Shown here: in pieces, positions 38,623-51,870 of the stretch
Layout of the letters: each line of letters opens with the position of its first letter
Position numbering within the stretch: position 1 is the stretch's first letter
Position numbers and translations under genes: made by a program
The notes under the pieces: model-generated
Told to the model about the DNA's origin: nothing
Seen by the model: only the letters and a program-made list of their open reading frames with translations
The model's database searches: none
Assembly (NCBI GenBank): GCA_022829145.1
Contig: CM040752.1
Span: 33,264,586-33,328,585, forward strand
Length of the DNA: 64,000 nucleotides
Reading direction: 5' to 3'
DNA from: Albula goreensis
Taxonomy: Eukaryota; Chordata; Actinopteri; Albuliformes; Albulidae

Positions 38623-39094
38623 GTTCGTAGTACTAGAATTTCTGGGAAATGTTCACACTGTCATACCTTCGGGCAAGGTACTTCTCCTGAACCGCTTCAG
38701 GACAAATCCAGTAGTACGATTTGGTTATATGTAAAAAAATATAATAAATATAGGTTTCTCTGGAAAAGAAAATCTACTAAAGGAAAGGTAATGAAGATGC
38801 TGTGAGACACACCTGAGGATTTAAAAGTATCACTAAACAAGAACATATAATCATATTATGAAGGAATTTTGCTCTGAATATTGATGAAAATACATATATC
38901 TTACTGGCAGGAATCTGCAGCCACCTATGGGGGTGTCTAAAGGGTTAAAGTATTTCACTTAAATAGCTGACTCAGGTCTGGTGGCACACTCACTGGCACT
39001 GCCAGTCAGGTGGCTATACCATGAGCCTCGAGTGACAAAGTGTGATGTTCCACAGCAGATCAAAACACAACAACTCACACACTCTGTTTGTATG

Positions 39095-39525
39095 TCCTTC
39101 TAATCCTCTACTGAAATATGGACACATACAAACACTTATGCTATTTCTATGTCCTCCTCCTAATTTACTGAAATACTGACTCATACACACACTCATGTTG
39201 TTTCTATGTCCGTCTAATCCTCTACTGAAATACTGACACATACAAAAACTCATGTTGTTTCTATTTCCTCCTAATTTACTGAAATACTGACTCATACAAA
39301 CACTTATGTTGTTTCTATGACCTTCTAATCCTCTGCTGAAATAATGGTGCAGTCACTGAGTCAGAATGTCCTTCTTCTAATTTACTGAAATACTGACACA
39401 TACAAACGCTCATGCAGCTTCTATGTCCTTTTGCTAATTTACTGAAATAATGACATAAAAACACTCATGCTGTTTCTATGTCCTTCTCCCAGTTTACTGA
39501 AATAATGTTTATTTCCTTCTCTTCT
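39095..39525. repeat. ~58-bp minisatellite, about 7 copies
   Basis: The unit is CTAAT(CC/TT)TCTACTGAAATACTG, ACACATACAAACACTCATG, (T/C)TGTTTCTATGTCCTTC. Units vary from about 52 to 62 bases, and two alternating subtypes (CCTCTACTG and TTTACTG) suggest duplication in pairs. Confidence 0.9.
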
Positions 39526-40419
39526 TCTATAGGTAAGCTTCTCCTCCTCTCCTAAAATTTATCGTAGTTATTGCTCTTTCTTGCGCAGAAACAATTACGG
39601 CAATATTGGTATTTCAGGAATTAATGGGATGAAAAATATGATGAACGTGTTGGAGTTCTTTCATTATTTTTACGGTTCTGTGGGCTTTATGTCTCATTCT
39701 CCTCTGGGCTCCCGTATAACACACGTCTATGACACTATTTTCGGGAAATCTGACAGTTTTTTTTTTTGTACACACATGAGCGTTTCACCTTTAATTTCCT
39801 GTGCAGTCTTCTGTTTTCATTCTCACCAGCTAGAGCACAGTGTGTTTTTGATTGTGATCTTTTTGAGTCACAGCCCTGTTCGGCTAGCCTAGCCTCGTAC
39901 ATATGCATTAAGTCAAGACAGGATTTAGTGTCACGTTCTGGAATGTACATGACTAGTACTGCCATCAGCTATACAACCAGACACTGAGGCCTGACCCCCC
40001 TCCAACATGATTCATGAAAACCAGCACAAACATACTACATTACACATACAGTGTTCAAAGATACAGAACAAATGCACATTTAACTGACTCATTCCATGGG
40101 TGAGTAACAAGCATATAGATTACTATAGTCACATTGAAAGGTCTGAATGGGGTTGGAACTTGAGCTTTGATGCATCAGAACAGACCTTTGATATCACACA
40201 ATCAAAAGAGTCAGAGAAACATGCAAGTTGCGCCAACCCTGCGGTAGCCACAGTACTTCGTAAACCACTGAGCCAGTAAACCAATCAAAAAGTATTTTAA
40301 AATAAATCACATGGCTTGATTATCAAAAAAATAATACATTTGGGAAGGAACTGCTATTATCTTTACCACGCTTAGAACTTTCCAAGCTGCTTATTTCTGG
40401 TCTGGGCGGGGCCTCCAAA

Positions 40420-40617
40420 ACATTTCTAAGCATTCAACAGACGCTCTGATTGGGAAAAGTTGTACAGCTTACATTTTTTAACATACAATTAGTTTATACA
40501 GCTAAATATGTACTGAAGATGTGTCGGATTAGGACACCTTTCTTAAAATGTAGCAGCCCCACTTTGTGGAGATTGAACCAGATGTTCAAGCCCAGTTCCC
40601 TAACCGATACACTACAA
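40420..40617 (-). mobile_element. tRNA-derived SINE, inverted
   Basis: The plus strand reads tail first (CATTCAACAGACGCTCTGATTGGGAAAAG, TGTACAGCTTACATTTT), then TATACAGC, and ends in a tRNA-like head complement (CAGTTCCCTAACCGATACACTACAACTGCGCTGCC). Confidence 0.8.
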
Positions 40618-41565
40618 CTGCGCTGCCAGCGTTCTTCAGAAACAAGTTGTTTTCTCTCAATCCCAGCATGCAGCGCTAAGGATGTTTCACAGCACATCAA
40701 AATCGGAAGCGTGTGAAAAAACACAGAGGCCAGGAATGAGTAAGACATGCCAGAAGGGCCTGAGATGGGCCGGGCTGGAACCGGCTGAATCCCGTGGTTC
40801 TTCTGCTTTTTCCGTGCTTGTTCTGATACGGTCGCCCTGTAGATAACAGGATTGAGTTTCTGTGCGTGACAGAAACATGCTCAGTTACTATGCACTCTGT
40901 ACCACCCCACCAAAAAAAAGAAAAAAGAATATTAAATAAAAGATGACAAAAAAAGATCCGCCTGTCTGTGTGCAGGTAGGGAGAGCAGCAGTGAATGGAG
41001 CTTAATCTCATAAGAAGAGCTCGGTGGTTGGCGGTTTCTTGTGGAGAAACATGCGGCGGCTTTTCATTTCAGCCTCCACGCTGCCTCCACTACCCGCCCT
41101 CTGAATGTAAACAAACAGCCTGGGAGCGCTGTCAGGTACCTGCTCCTTCTCCACCAATCAGAGCCCATCTTGCTCATATCACCCCCCACTCCACCGCCCC
41201 CACCCCAGTCACAGAGCAGGAGTCAGGGGGAGTTGGGGGGAAGTGAAGAGGAGAGGAGGATGGGGGGGGGGAGTACCATCTGTCAGTGGCCCTTAGATGA
41301 ATGGGGCCGAAAGCAGAGCTAAATATGTCGCTCTCGGTGCATGCTGAAACCCATTCAATATGGCCTGGTTTATATCGGGAAGGGCTCCTGTTTCCAGACC
41401 GATCATTCTGCATCTGTCACAGGGGCCGGCCTGGAGTGACGATCGAGCAGAACGGAGAAGCACGCCTGCAATAAAAACACTACGGAACGCTCAACGCTAA
41501 GAGCGGACCAGTCGATGCCCCGATAACCCCCTTACACCATCCACCCCCCGCACCCCTACAAACCG

Positions 41566-41594
41566 CACCCCACCCCACCCCACCCCACCCCACA
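41566..41594. repeat. CCCCA repeat
   Basis: Five to six CCCCA pentanucleotide units, G-rich on the minus strand. Confidence 0.85.
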
Positions 41595-42248
41595 ACAACC
41601 CCCACCCTGGGGGCCCCTGCGATCGAACACAGTGGCAGCTGCGGTCACATGCATGGGTGAGGAGGGTTGAAGGACGATGACACGCTCCGGACACCGTGTC
41701 AGTGTGTCAGCTGGGTTAGCCCCCGCTGGATGTTTTGATGCAGGCACCGTGGAAAACAATGCCTGCCTGCCCCACACACACACAAACACACACCGTCCGC
41801 GACGGTGTCTCTCTTCCTCCCTCCCTGTTTCTCTCCCCCTCTCCCTCTCTTCATCCACAGAGGCGCATACATTGACAGCTGTCAGCAGCAGTAGTGTTAG
41901 CGGTAGCTCAAGCTCAAGTCATGCATGTACACACCACACACAAACCCAATTCACATGCATGCATGAATGTTATCATGGCGTAAGCAGTGGGAAATGGTTA
42001 AAAGCAGAAAACAATGTCCGGTGTTTTTTTTTTTTTTTTCGGCATGAATCAGATTGTCTCCGGTGAGGCGGGAATGCGACTTGGAGGAAGCCAGTGAGCA
42101 AGCCAGTGAGGCAGCAGCAGCAAGCAAGCAAAGGCGTGTGATGAGGAAGCCGGCATCCACGCCGACCCCCCAGACAGGGTTGGGGGCGTACCGCAGGTTT
42201 GGATTTTTGCTTTCGAGCCACAGAGAGGAGAGAGGCCCCGTTACTCAC

Positions 42249-43052
42249 CCAAAATCTGGCTGAACAGTAGCTGCTCCAGATCACCCAGCACGGTCACTAC
42301 GAGCTCCGGGTCCACCTTCAGGAAGGGCTTGTCCCCCTCCTCCGTGCCCCCCTGTCCCTGGCCCTTTGTGGCCGTCTGCTCCGGGGCCGCTCCGGAAGAT
42401 TCCGTGGACGGCTTTTTCCCATTAGCCTTGGCCTTGCTGGACAGGATCTCGTCGTCCGACTTGCTGTGGTCGTCGGCGGCGTTGTTGTTTGCGGGCCCGT
42501 CCGGGGCCTTGCTGAGGGGCTTGACCTCCGCGTAGGGGCCCCGGGGGATCCGGCTGGGCTTGCCCAGGGTGGAGGGGGCCGCCAGCGGGCTGAAGGGCTT
42601 CGGCTTCCCCTGGAAGAGCGAGTGCTCCGACTTGGAGAGGTTCCGCGAGAGTGGAGTCGAACCCCCTCCGCCCCCTCCGCCCCCTCCGCCCCCTCCGCCC
42701 TCCTTGGCCTTGCCCGCCTTGAGGTACCCGCTGCCAGGCTTGCCCATGTCGTCACACCACTTGGGCTCGTACAGGTGCAGCTTCTTCTCGGCGTCCGTCA
42801 GCACGCACAAGTTGGTGAGGGACTTCTGCTTTCGGAGGTTAGAGGGGACCGGGAGGCGCCCCGCGGAGGCTCCCGCCCGGTACACCCTCAGCTCGCCCGC
42901 CCGCGCGGCCGACTGGGGAACCCCCGATTTGCCCCGCTTGGCGGCCATGCTCCCTCCGGAGCCCTCCGCCCGGGTCTTGGCTGCGCTCTCCCCGGCGCGG
43001 TCGGTCTTGAGCTCTACTTCTCTGCCTTTCACACTAGCCCCATGCATCCCTC
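42249..43052 (-). CDS. nav1: nav1 exon with the classical NAV1 start codon
   Basis: This 804-nt exon has a strong donor (G/GTGAGT at 42249/42248) and a good acceptor (TTTCACACAG before 43052). The ATG at 43047 begins MHGASVKGREVELKT, matching the remembered human start MLGSSVK..EVEL, so it is probably the start of the classical isoform. In the long isoform the preceding bases are coding, giving ...LPV-G-G-M. Counting from this Met: LRKQKSLTNL (71-80), LYEPKWCDDM (92-101), a 13-residue glycine run (117-129), LSKSEHSLFQ (137-146), SRIP, an SxIP motif (165-168), PYAEVKPLSKAP (171-182), SDDEILSSKAKA (197-208), and KVDPELVVTVLGDLEQLLFSQIL (244-266). These follow mammalian NAV1 in order. The overlapping plus-strand reading frames here are GC-rich shadows. 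Confidence 0.95.
42661..42699 (-). repeat. nav1: coding tandem repeat, glycine run
   Basis: A GGCGGAGGG-type 12-base unit repeats within the nav1 start exon and encodes 13 glycines (residues 117-129 of the classical form). Confidence 0.9.
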
Positions 43053-43640
43053 CTGTGTGAAACCATTTAAAAACATCAGTGAGGGACAGAGAGAGAAAGA
43101 TGAAAAGCAAGAGCAAATCCACTGGTTACTGGTTCTGATATCTCCCTCCTTCGCTCCCTCTGTCTCTCTCTCACTCTCTCTCTCTTTCTCCACCCTCTCC
43201 GTCTTCCCAGCAGACCACAGCCCAAAGAAATAAATAAATGAATGAATTGTAGATGGAGAGGACCTCTCAGAGACTGTGTAATCCGTGTATGTGGGTGCGC
43301 AAAATCCAAGTCCTCCTCTCCCTCTCTCTCCCTCTCTGTCAGGCTGCTGCTGCTGCAGCTGCTTCACTGGTGCCCAGTCTCTCTCTCTCTCTCCGTTTCT
43401 CTCTCTCTCTGTTGTCCTCACACTCCGCTCCTCTCTCCTCCCTTTGGCAGACCCTCCTGCCGCTGAGTCGCGCAGCAGCCGAATGACAGCGAGAGACAAA
43501 CGCAGCAACAATCCCTCCCCCTTCTCACCCCCCACTCGCTCTCTTGCTCTCCCTTCCTCTCTCTCTCCCTTCCTCTCTCTCTCTCTCTCTCTCTGGTTCA
43601 GAGATGCTTCCCTTCGCCTCAGCATTAAGTGTGAAAGCTA
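43053..43640 (-). promoter_or_regulatory. candidate 5' leader or promoter region of classical nav1, GA-rich
   Basis: The first 590 bases upstream of the classical start exon are dominated by GA-rich runs on the transcribed strand (CT on the plus strand), a composition common in TATA-less vertebrate promoters and 5' leaders. No clear TATA box is seen on the minus strand. The acceptor at 43053 suggests a leader exon spliced to the start exon, so transcription may begin here or further up. The assignment rests on position and composition only. Confidence 0.3.
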
Positions 43641-46600
43641 AGGGGCCGGTGATAAATTACCATCCCCCTATAAAAAGCGGACAGCTCCTGGAGTTCTATT
43701 CAGTTCTCACCCCAGGCTACTGTCCTCCTCTCAGTTAATCCCTTTGTTCTTCTCCACCTCCCTCTCTCCCTCTCTCCCTCTTTTCTTCCTCCACCACCAT
43801 TCTCACTCAGAGCCTATGTTTGCACACTTCTGGTCAGACCGCTGCGCAAAATGGGTCATGAGCCCCAGACGCAAACACATGGCATCGTTCCAATTACCGG
43901 ATCAGCACAAAATTAATTGTTAAAAAAAAAGTAAGAATACGAAACATTATGCAACAGCAGACAATCCTCAATCAGATAATCTGATTACCTTAAAATCCAT
44001 TGGTTTACTATAATTCCAAATATGAAAAATTATATTTCAAAGAATGATCCCCACCATAATTATGGAGTGAAAAATGCTTTAAACGTTCAACTGAGGCGAT
44101 GATGGGCCTCAGTGAGAGTGATTCACTGAAATAAAAAAAAAATTAAAAATTAAAAATTAAAAATCACAAAGTGGGGATGCCTGACTAATTGGATTTAAAT
44201 TGATATGCAGATAAGGATATCCCGCCTTTTAGTGTCAATCATGATCCATGAGCTGTCCCGTTCCCTCCGCCCAATCGCAGCGCAGTGCTCCTAACGGGTG
44301 TGACAAATGAGGAGGCAATTAGGCGCTGGGCTGCGCCGGGCCTTCGAGGAGAATTAGCCACAGTTCTGGATCCCGGCGCGGGTTTTCCGCCAGAGATGGA
44401 TGGATGGATGAGTTCGGGCTCTCCTCCCTTTCATTCCTCCGCCAGCGGTATATACGGAAGTCGTGAGGGGAGGCACGTCAGATCGATATGGCAGCGGAGG
44501 TTATTTCGCGGTGGGGGGCCTCAGGAAACCAACGTGTGACAGGGTGGGGATGCTGGTGGGGTGGGGGTGATGGATACATGGATGTGTGCTACCACCCCCA
44601 CCACCCCCCGCCACTTCAAAAATGAATTCACTCAGAAGAACAACCGAGTCGTCCAGGCGGATAACCCAGGCTGTGTCTTATACGAGGGCCATGGGAATGT
44701 CACAGGATCGGGATCCAACCAATTACGCTGCAATTAATGAGCCTCAAGGACCGTTTCACCTCCACACTGATTAAACGCCAACGAGCCGCATCTCAGAAAC
44801 AGCCTGTTTCTCAGCCGGCAGCACTGCTGGGGTTAATTCAAGTCCGCAACACTGCCCACCTCAAGAGTATCTCTGAATTACACTATGCAACATAATTCAG
44901 AGATACTCAAATCTGTCACATTTCAACCAGCCCTCTTTAACAAAATAAACCATAAGAAAGCACGTTTTAACGTTGAGAATAAAAATATGTTTTTATGGGT
45001 GTATTTGTGCTTCATTTTTGTTTTTATTTATACGTGGCTAAGGAAAGCCACTGGGGTGCCACTAAACCAGGAGGTCTGCGTGACAGAGCTCAACTTTCTT
45101 CGCCCGCCTGTGCTTGTGACCACACTACGGAAAATGATTGCAGCGTTCAGCAAATCAGAAGTTTTTTTGGGGTTTCGGGTGATTTGTTGTGTGGGTAACT
45201 TCTCAGCGTTGACTTAATTTTTTTTTTTTGATAATGAGAGCCTGTTTTCATTTAAAATTACATGAAAATTACATGTTTATGTTTTTAAAACAACATACTG
45301 TGTAAACACCAAACTGATGCAGACTGGTTTTTCCTGCACAAGTATGAGACTGTAAATACATTTCACCATATCACTAAATCATTTGTGTGAAATGAGCTCA
45401 CAGTCTGCAGTAGCAAGAGCGTAATGGTTATTCTAAACAGTAATTTAACATTTGGCCCACATATTTAAGTGAGAGCCACATTCTGAACATAAATGAAAAA
45501 ATTGCTTCTCTGAATTGAATTATCAGCTATACGCATAATATACTTGATTAAAATGACTCATTCCCTGAGTCAGACTACACATCTTGATGCGATTAGTGAT
45601 CCATTCAATTAAAAAAAATAAAACAATATATAAACTAAACCTATTTATTTTCACAGAGTGCATTTTGGAGTAATCATAATTTTACCTTTGTCTTGCTATT
45701 ACTGGCATCTTTACAGATGCGTAAAAGGCAAATTTGGTTACAGACATAGTCCTGGGTGGAAACAAATGAATCTGAACATTGTGGAAAGAAAAAAAAAGAG
45801 TCAATCAAATGAAAATCAGATGAAGCAAATTCAAAAGGCAACTTCAACATGATGCACTGAGCCAGAGAAAGTAAAAGAGAACATATAAAGTGGAATGAAA
45901 AATACAGTATTTCCAGAGCGAGGGCTCTGACCCTCACAAAATGAACGTACCTGCCATGGTTTCCCGTCTCTACCTTTTACTTGATTCTCCTAAATCAATG
46001 GGACCACCTTTGCTAAGTGCTTATTCAGCTAAGCTCCCCCAATCTTTGCGGTCCGCACTCCCATTAACACACCATTAGCATGGTGAGCCGAACGCAAATG
46101 CTAAATAACAAACATTGTGTGTCATTGATAGTGTTTAAGCATCATTACCATGTTGATGAATGCATAATTGATGAGATGGCTTGCATTAATACATTTCCTT
46201 TCATCATAGAGATCTTATTTGTGACCTTTTTCCCTGTGTACCTGAGCACTCATTGGTCGCATTTGTATATCATTTAACTTTGTCATGGATACAAAGCAGA
46301 GACTGGATCTTGACCATATCAGATCGAGTATTTCAATATTTTACTCTGACTGCAGCCTTTTTAATTTCCATAACCAGTGGAACATGCTTTTCATAACTTG
46401 TATGTTCAGCAGTTCCCCGTGAGACATGTGTGTCTATATGAAACTTATGTTTTTTATGGAAATCTATATTTTGTCTCCATGTCAATATTTTGCAAGTAGT
46501 GGTTTTAGTTTTCTGCTCCCCAGGCAAGGAATTGCATAATTTTTGAAGTGCCTACCTAAGTATAGTTTTCCAGAGCACTTCACATCCGTTCAACACCTTC

Positions 46601-48819
46601 GGGCAGGTGTTGACTTAACACTCAACACCGAGCTCAAAGGCACCAGTTACCTGGCCCACATTTTAAGAACCAAGCCCCCTCAGGACAGTGTTTTCTTTTG
46701 TGCGCTTATCTGTGGATTGCCGTTATGGACAGTATTCAAAAAGATGTTGTGGTTTGAACAGAGCGGTAAATTTTCATAAATCCAGGTAACCTCGTTTTTC
46801 AGTTACATCCATGCAAATGGAGCTGTTGTAGATTCTGTTGCAGTCTGGTTGCAGATGCAGTGAATGTTTAAACATATTCATTTTATGAATGCTATTCAGT
46901 TTTCTGTCTTTTTTTTTGGGATTCACAACTGTAAAGTGGGATTCGTTAAAAAAACAAAACCACAGACAAAAGTTCTCTTAATTCAATGTTGTTTTTTGGG
47001 GGATTTCTTAAAGAATTGATGTGAAAGCATAACGACAAACCTAAATGAAAGAGAACCCAAAGACACAAGAAGCTGCTAAACTGCATTAGTGTTTTTTTTT
47101 TAACATTGCACTGAATGATAGACACTAATTTGGGAATATGGAAACTGGATCCATAGTTGTTTGAGACCCAAAGCTTTTAGATACATCATGCATGGTACAG
47201 ATATATTGAACGTTGTAAGTGATCTCCTGTGATCAGGCCAGTGATGAGGGCTTAAGCAGCTGTAGGACCCGAGCAGCATTTTGGGCTGGGGTTAAGCCTC
47301 AAAGGAACATTGGTCCAAAGGAGGCTTGTGGAGACACAAGGGCAGTTCTGTTTGGACTAAAGCCCGCTTGCTGGGTCCACCCGCTGTAAACAGCTGCTTG
47401 TTTATTCACGGTCTTTCAGGACTGGCCGTTGGGAGGACCGAGCATTCCCAAACGCCAGAGGCCTCCTGGGGGAGCGTGGGGTTTTTTAGGACGCGACCCT
47501 ACGGCCCGCAGGATCTGTCACACTGATGACTTTCATGAGTTCTGACACTGACCCGTCTGTGCCGTCCAGCCAGCACCGGACTCTGAGGTGCGCGATTTGG
47601 ACATGCTTCAAAAAAAAAAAAAAAAAAACCACTCATTTCAAGACATCTTTCTCCTCCTCCTCCGCGAGAAAACCGTTGAAAAGTACGATTGCGCAACACA
47701 TTCATCACATTGCTTGAATTATATACCTGATAAACGCCACAAGCGTCGGCGAAAAGAAAACCCACATCAGACAATTTTGTTCTTTGGGTGCCATTCAGCC
47801 TTCGGCGGGGAAAGAAGTGTATATTTGATTTAAATGTCACAGGACTGAGAGCCAGGCTGCACTCGGAACAGCCATGTCCTCACTAATCTTTTTTTTTTTT
47901 TTTTTAAAAAAGAAAAAAGTTGGCAGGGGTATCCCAAATACGTCTGTGTGTTTTATAGTTGTGCTCGGACAGTTCTGGAGCTCTTACAGCGTGGTCTCTC
48001 TCTCTCCCTCTGTTAGAAAAAAAAGGCTGAAAGTGGAAAAAGGTTTCTAATTTTGACGTATGCCACACCCGCTCCTGACTCAGACAGCTCTATGGAGCAG
48101 TGGAGCAGGAGAGAAAATGGGGGAAAAACAGAAGGAAACTGTGTTTACACACAAAAGAACATCCTGTCATAGACGGTGTATAGCGTCAATCTCACATCAA
48201 CTATAGCTGTAGATATTCTAGTTCCTACAGTGCCACGAACCATATATTTACAGCCAATATTCTCATCATCGTCTTTCACACGGACACAACTGAACGTACA
48301 TGGCAGTGATAAAATATATGACTGTAGGAAATACTGCCATCCAAAATACATACCCAGTGAACACGTTTTGGCCCCTAAAACATTCCCACGAAAGTTAACG
48401 CTCCAAACATGTAAATTCTTTCTTGTTCCCTGCCTGCCTCTTGGGTATTATCTTTTGAGCTACAAGCAACATTCCTGCTATGATTTGCAGCTCTGCTATT
48501 GCAGTTTGTATGGATAACCACTCATTTTAATTTTATTGGGGAATCTGGAATTTCAATACGTTTGGGAAATTATTTAAACCTACCTTTGATGTTTTTTTCA
48601 TGAAGGAAAGATAACTATCAGGGGCAAGGGATGTTATCAGTAAGTAATAATTTTATGCCACAGAATGTGTGCTGCATGCTGAGAATATCTTTCAGTGCAA
48701 CATTCTCATCATAACATCATATCACAACCAAATGGGAATCTGGAACCGGAATGTTGCCTAGCATTCCGGAAACATTCCAAGTTGTCTGGGTACAAACAGG
48801 CAGAGGGACAATCAACCCT

Positions 48820-49000
48820 TTCTTAAAGGGCATGTATAGTTCAGTAAAAACAGACTTTGCTTTGCGGCATAATTCTCTTTGAGTGTGTTATATTTTATCG
48901 GAGACCAGCAAACATGTCCTTTGGAATGTGTTCTTTTCATTTTCAAATAGAATAACATATGCCTTTAAAGAGAGCGCAGCCCCTTCTGACTGGATCTCAC
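48820..49000 (+). repeat. dispersed repeat, copy B
   Basis: It shares GTTATATT and CATGTCCTTTGGAATGTGTT with 14.70-14.86 kb in the same orientation. AGACTTTG, followed by a T-rich stretch, is also shared. Confidence 0.5.
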
Positions 49001-50008
49001 AGGCCCTGAAAGAGAAAGTGTGTGTGATTGAAACTAGCTCAGTGTATGCAGAGCCTGAACGGAATTGAGCTGTCTCAAATTAGTAGAGATCTCTTTACGA
49101 AAGTTACATGATTACCTTAAACTCAGGGAATATGTCTTCTGTACCTACAAAACAAACACAACAGTCTGAATGCTACAGGCTCGGTGGTAAATACTTGGCA
49201 CATCTCAAACTCGTCTAATAATTGTTTTTTTTTAACTGTATGTGTGCTTGGAAAATCTGATTCCATTTTGGCAAAAAATCTTTTTTTAACATTATTAATA
49301 GAAATTGTGCACCGTTCGGAATCAGACAAAGCAAAAAAAAAAAAAAAAAAAAAAAAGAGCATGACATCAACCTATTCCCTGTCCTCACCTTGCAGAGAGT
49401 AATTCAACCCTCTCCAGCGAAGAAAACAATTCCCCTGAAATCCCGCCACATTAATCATACTCTGAGAGAGCTGAAATTTGATGAATGCATTGTGACTCTT
49501 ATAGTCTGGGCTTCCTTTTTAAACAAATGATGTTTTTATCGGTAATGTTTTCCTGACGAATTTCGTATGAGACATTCCCAGAAAAACATGGGAAGGTTAT
49601 TGTTCTCCAAAGTCATATTTTCAATCAGAATCTACCGGTACTGCCGCTGCCAAGCTCTAATATTGCTCTAGATACTGTCATTGTAAGCCAAAAAATGAAC
49701 TTATTCATTATAATAACAATACACTTAGAATCATATTTTGTTTTGTTTTCAAGCCATTTGTTATGGATAAGTAGCTGCAATCTCTAATGACTCTATGCTG
49801 GCAGTTTTCTTTTGAAATATGTCAGGTTTGAAAAAGTTAACCGTACTAAAGATCCAGGAAGGGGACTCTCCTATGCATATTGTAAGTGTTGTACAGGCTT
49901 TCTCAGCGAGTGGGGGAAAAAAGCAGACGTAGTTCAGAAAAGAGAGTGGCATTGGTGTGATCATTGATACTTAGTTATGGTTCGTTCCTACGTTTTAATT
50001 TTTGAGGA

Positions 50009-50038
50009 TATGACAGAGAGAGAGAGAGAGAGAGAGAG
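50009..50038. repeat. GA microsatellite
   Basis: About 13 GA units. Confidence 0.9.
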
Positions 50039-50607
50039 GAGGGAGAGTCCATTTGCTGGAAAGAGAGAAGCAGGAGATCAGTTTGGGGAAGGAGATGGTA
50101 TCTCCCGCATGCCTGCGTGAAACCCAGTGACCTGCCGAGACCCCTTTTCCGAAAAGTTTGTGGCCCTAAGAATCACAGCTCCTGGCGTGAGCAGGGAGCT
50201 CTGAGCTCCAGTTAAAGACCCCAGGAGGGAATGTCTCGGAAGAGCAGGGAGGTCCGTCGTGCCAGCACCAGATGTGGGGGCTGGGGCCTGGGCTGACATG
50301 AGGCCACCGGGGGCATAACAGCTGCAGGATGAGGGGTAACTAGTGGAGCTCATTCATTCAGAGCGAAAGCAAATCTGAGCCCCTCCTAAACAGTACTAAT
50401 CTCCAGCAGGACTTATTTAATTATCATTCAATAAAACCACAATATAAAGTAATTTTCTGTTTTTTTTTCATTTTTGTCCTTTTTCTATCAGTGCAGAAAC
50501 TGTTCAGGTCACACTGCACCAGCTAGCAAGGTCCAGCATACGGCTTGCAAAGATTCCTGATCTGCTCTTTGTAGACGGCCCCTTATCCACACATCACTCT
50601 TGATATT

Positions 50608-50612
<5 letters not shown>

Positions 50613-50652
<40 letters not shown>
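50613..50652. repeat. CA microsatellite, 20 units
   Basis: A pure CA run. Confidence 0.95.
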
Positions 50653-50655
<3 letters not shown>

Positions 50656-51870
50656 CCAGGAGTATCCCACAATGCTCCACTGCAGCAGAAACGCATTCCA
50701 TGGAAACGGCGCCGCGTGTTTGTGCCTCATAAGGAGGAGCTCATCAGCTGTGCGGCGGCAGCCAATCACAGCCAAGGAAAGTGCTGAGGGGAAAATAAAG
50801 CTTTATTTATTTCTTTTTTTTTTAACACTGGCTGGGCTTATTTGCTGTGTAAGGCTGTGGAATAGCAAGGGTGTAAATAAGACTGCTCCACAGTTGTGAG
50901 TCTAGGTTTGGTTGTCTGGGTGTGTCTGTTGGCGGGAATGTAGACTATGCGACCATGCCCTGCGGAATGCAATAGGTGGCATTTCTTTTTTTTCTTTTTA
51001 CGGCCGGAGCTGAATCAGACCGTTAATCTGTGGACTTCATGCTCCTCCCTGTCTGACAGGGGCAGATTCACCGGGCCGTCTGAGCGGCCGAGCGCTTTGT
51101 GACAATGGGAGATGGATCCGCGTCACCCGCACCCCCCCAGCCTCCGCCCTCCCCCGCGCCCACAGAGCGGTTCCACACTCGGCTGAGTGCATCAGTGGGA
51201 CCGGGGACGATTAAGCGATTTAATGTGACCGGGGAACGAGAAGCAGGCAGAGAGAGAGGGGGAGAGGGTGCGGGATAGGGAAACACCGGTTCTTTTTCTA
51301 GGGTAAAGGAGGGCCACGGGGACCGTTTGGCCCCGGGCGTGAGAGATGGCACCACGAACTCCCGCTTGCTCCCCCTGCGACACGTTAGCGGGGGCCACGT
51401 CTCGTTGTGCACACCGCAGCCTTTCAGAGACGCATGGTTGCTTCAAACTCTGCCCTGATTCTCCGATCTGCACTGCCAGACCATCAAACGCGCATACACA
51501 CGTGGTGGTATTGGTTGCATTATCGGGCACATTCATACAAATCTAAAAAAAAAAAACATATGCATGAATTATGCGTTTTATGCGGACATAATCGTGTTAT
51601 TTCCAGTCTGGTCAATGCCTTCCCCGTCTAATGGGATTTCATGTTGTAAAGTGGCTGAGGAATAAGCATGTGTCCATTTTCTCCCCGACTCTAAATAAAA
51701 TGGTTATAGTAAATATGTGCTCAGCAGATGTTGGCGGGGCGATGTACATAGCTTACACTCACAGCTGGACTCGCAGCAGAGCAAATCCCAGCTAAGCACC
51801 TCGCTCACGAGTGCCTCAGCTGTGCGCCCGCTCAGGTCATGAACCTATAACCGTCTGGTGACTAGTCTGG

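Larger units (their letters stand above)
16088..42248 (-). other. nav1: large nav1 intron between the start-codon exon and the 103-nt exon
   Basis: A 26-kb intron with no convincing exon. Contents: CA-rich tracts (16.2-16.5, 17.79-17.82, 22.73-22.75 and 32.95-33.15 kb), an AAAG/GA-rich tract (16.91-16.98 kb), TC tracts (20.78-20.87 kb), SINE copies (23.69-23.84, 24.08-24.29, 38.43-38.62 and 40.42-40.62 kb), GATC elements (22.41-22.50, 24.32-24.91 and 34.99-35.10 kb), an LTR-like stretch (34.41-34.74 kb), a 23-bp minisatellite (34.77-34.90 kb), an ATT/GAT-rich tract (37.71-37.85 kb), a G-rich repeat (38.09-38.28 kb), a ~58-bp minisatellite (39.10-39.53 kb) and a CCCCA run (41.57-41.59 kb). The stretches 16.66-16.87, 22.96-23.09 and 35.89-36.12 kb look like possible non-coding conserved elements. 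The remainder shows nothing specific. Confidence 0.8.

Noticed and set aside
39014..39295. Minus-strand frame with repeated CQYFSRGL-like peptides
   Set aside because: A translation of the ~58-bp minisatellite. Unit lengths vary and the frame breaks.
42466..43233. Long plus-strand and second minus-strand open frames over the nav1 start exon
   Set aside because: They are GC-rich antisense or frame-shifted shadows of the nav1 coding sequence. The true frame has matching splice sites and homology.
43029..43625. 198-codon minus-strand frame upstream of the nav1 start exon
   Set aside because: Mostly Arg/Glu from GA-rich low-complexity sequence. The splice acceptor at 43053 marks the exon boundary, so the frame is leader or intron.
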